This document shows positions 15,177-15,386 of a DNA stretch of 15,386 nt, piece after piece. Position numbers and translations under genes: made by a program. Positions within the stretch are counted from its first letter, which is position 1, and each line of letters starts with the position of its first letter. The DNA lies in the NCBI GenBank assembly GCA_020851855.1, contig JADZBY010000359.1, forward strand, positions 1-15,386, given 5' to 3'. The DNA comes from Anaerolineae bacterium (GTDB taxonomy: Bacteria; Chloroflexota; Anaerolineae; Aggregatilineales; UBA2796). The notes under the pieces are model-generated. The model was given only the letters and a program-made list of their open reading frames with translations, had not been told where the DNA came from and did not search any database.

Positions 15177-15386
15177 TTAAGCTCTGATCACCTTTACGAA
15201 GGTGTCGTAGAACACGGCACTGCCTCCAACAGGGTCGACCAGCGTCGTGTTCTTCAGGTACGGATCAACTCGCATCGCGGCGTTCGCGTGGATTCCCTTA
15301 ATGCGCCGAGCATCACCAGGGATAGTCTGTCCGTTGATTGTCAGGTCAACTCCACCATAGGCCCAGTGACCGAAGCCGAGCGCAAA
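15177..15386 (-). CDS. Molybdopterin oxidoreductase catalytic subunit, C-terminal end (cut by window)
   Basis: The last 69 residues of a larger protein run from the window edge to a TAA at 15177. They contain GFGHWAYG, then a DLTINGQTIPGD segment, an R-R-x(3)-GIHANAAMR block, and DPVGGSAVFYDTFVKV at the end. This is the terminal part of the molybdopterin-guanine-dinucleotide-binding domain of the CISM superfamily, in the group holding arsenate reductase ArrA, arsenite oxidase ArxA, tetrathionate reductase TtrA and polysulfide/thiosulfate reductases. These enzymes are usually exported by Tat and work with an iron-sulfur subunit and a membrane anchor. No such subunit follows, so partners must be upstream, as in the ttrBCA order. 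The ars genes beside it suggest arsenic chemistry, but the active-site part is not visible. Confidence 0.82.
   Translation of the reverse strand, partial: FALGFGHWAYGGVDLTINGQTIPGDARRIKGIHANAAMRVDPYLKNTTLVDPVGGSAVFYDTFVKVIRA

Noticed and set aside
1..15386. CRISPR array, tRNA, rRNA, insertion sequence or attachment site
   Set aside because: I found no regularly spaced repeats, tRNA-like arm pattern, transposase gene or flanking inverted repeats.

Overview
The window reads as bacterial chromosome with moderately high GC. Gene families and style (LplB/YtcP-type sugar permeases, a solute-binding protein with a signal peptide but no lipobox cysteine, KptA, a tandem-UspA protein, a thioredoxin/VKOR fusion) suggest an environmental Chloroflexota, perhaps Anaerolineae-like. 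This assignment is inference; no rRNA or marker gene is present.

Region 1 (1-8449, all + strand) is a fructan/sucrose-type utilisation locus: two CUT1 ABC permeases (the first cut by the window edge), an exported solute-binding protein, a LamG-GH32 protein, a LacI-type repressor and a second, canonical GH32 enzyme. The permeases and binding protein would import a beta-fructoside oligosaccharide, the two cytoplasmic GH32 proteins would cleave it and the repressor would sense the sugar. No transport ATPase or fructokinase is present. The first GH32 has Glu where the family has its nucleophile Asp. A 9-bp hairpin lies between the binding-protein gene and the first enzyme gene, and an isolated, near-perfect Shine-Dalgarno lies between the second permease and the binding protein.

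Region 2 (8450-10570) holds short singletons: KptA RNA 2'-phosphotransferase (-), a gene-poor stretch with a cluster of GTTA/TAAC half-sites, a small helix-turn-helix protein (+), a strong hairpin between convergent genes, and a small TIR-like protein (-). KptA and TIR domains both use NAD+, so the neighbourhood merits a look, but a functional link is speculative.

Region 3 (10571-14957, all - strand, read right to left) is an arsenic/redox cluster: ArsR-type repressor, small thioredoxin-like disulfide protein with an additional cysteine pair, tandem universal stress protein, a possible 73-residue small protein, ACR3 arsenite efflux permease, and a membrane protein joining an N-terminal thioredoxin-like domain to a C-terminal VKOR domain. 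An AT-rich imperfect inverted repeat upstream of arsR is the candidate operator.

Region 4 (14958-15386) has an intergenic repeat/hairpin and then the last 69 residues of a molybdopterin oxidoreductase of the CISM superfamily (arsenate/arsenite, tetrathionate or polysulfide type), on the same strand and just upstream of the arsenic cluster. Whether this enzyme acts on arsenic is the most useful question raised by the window; the deciding residues are outside it.
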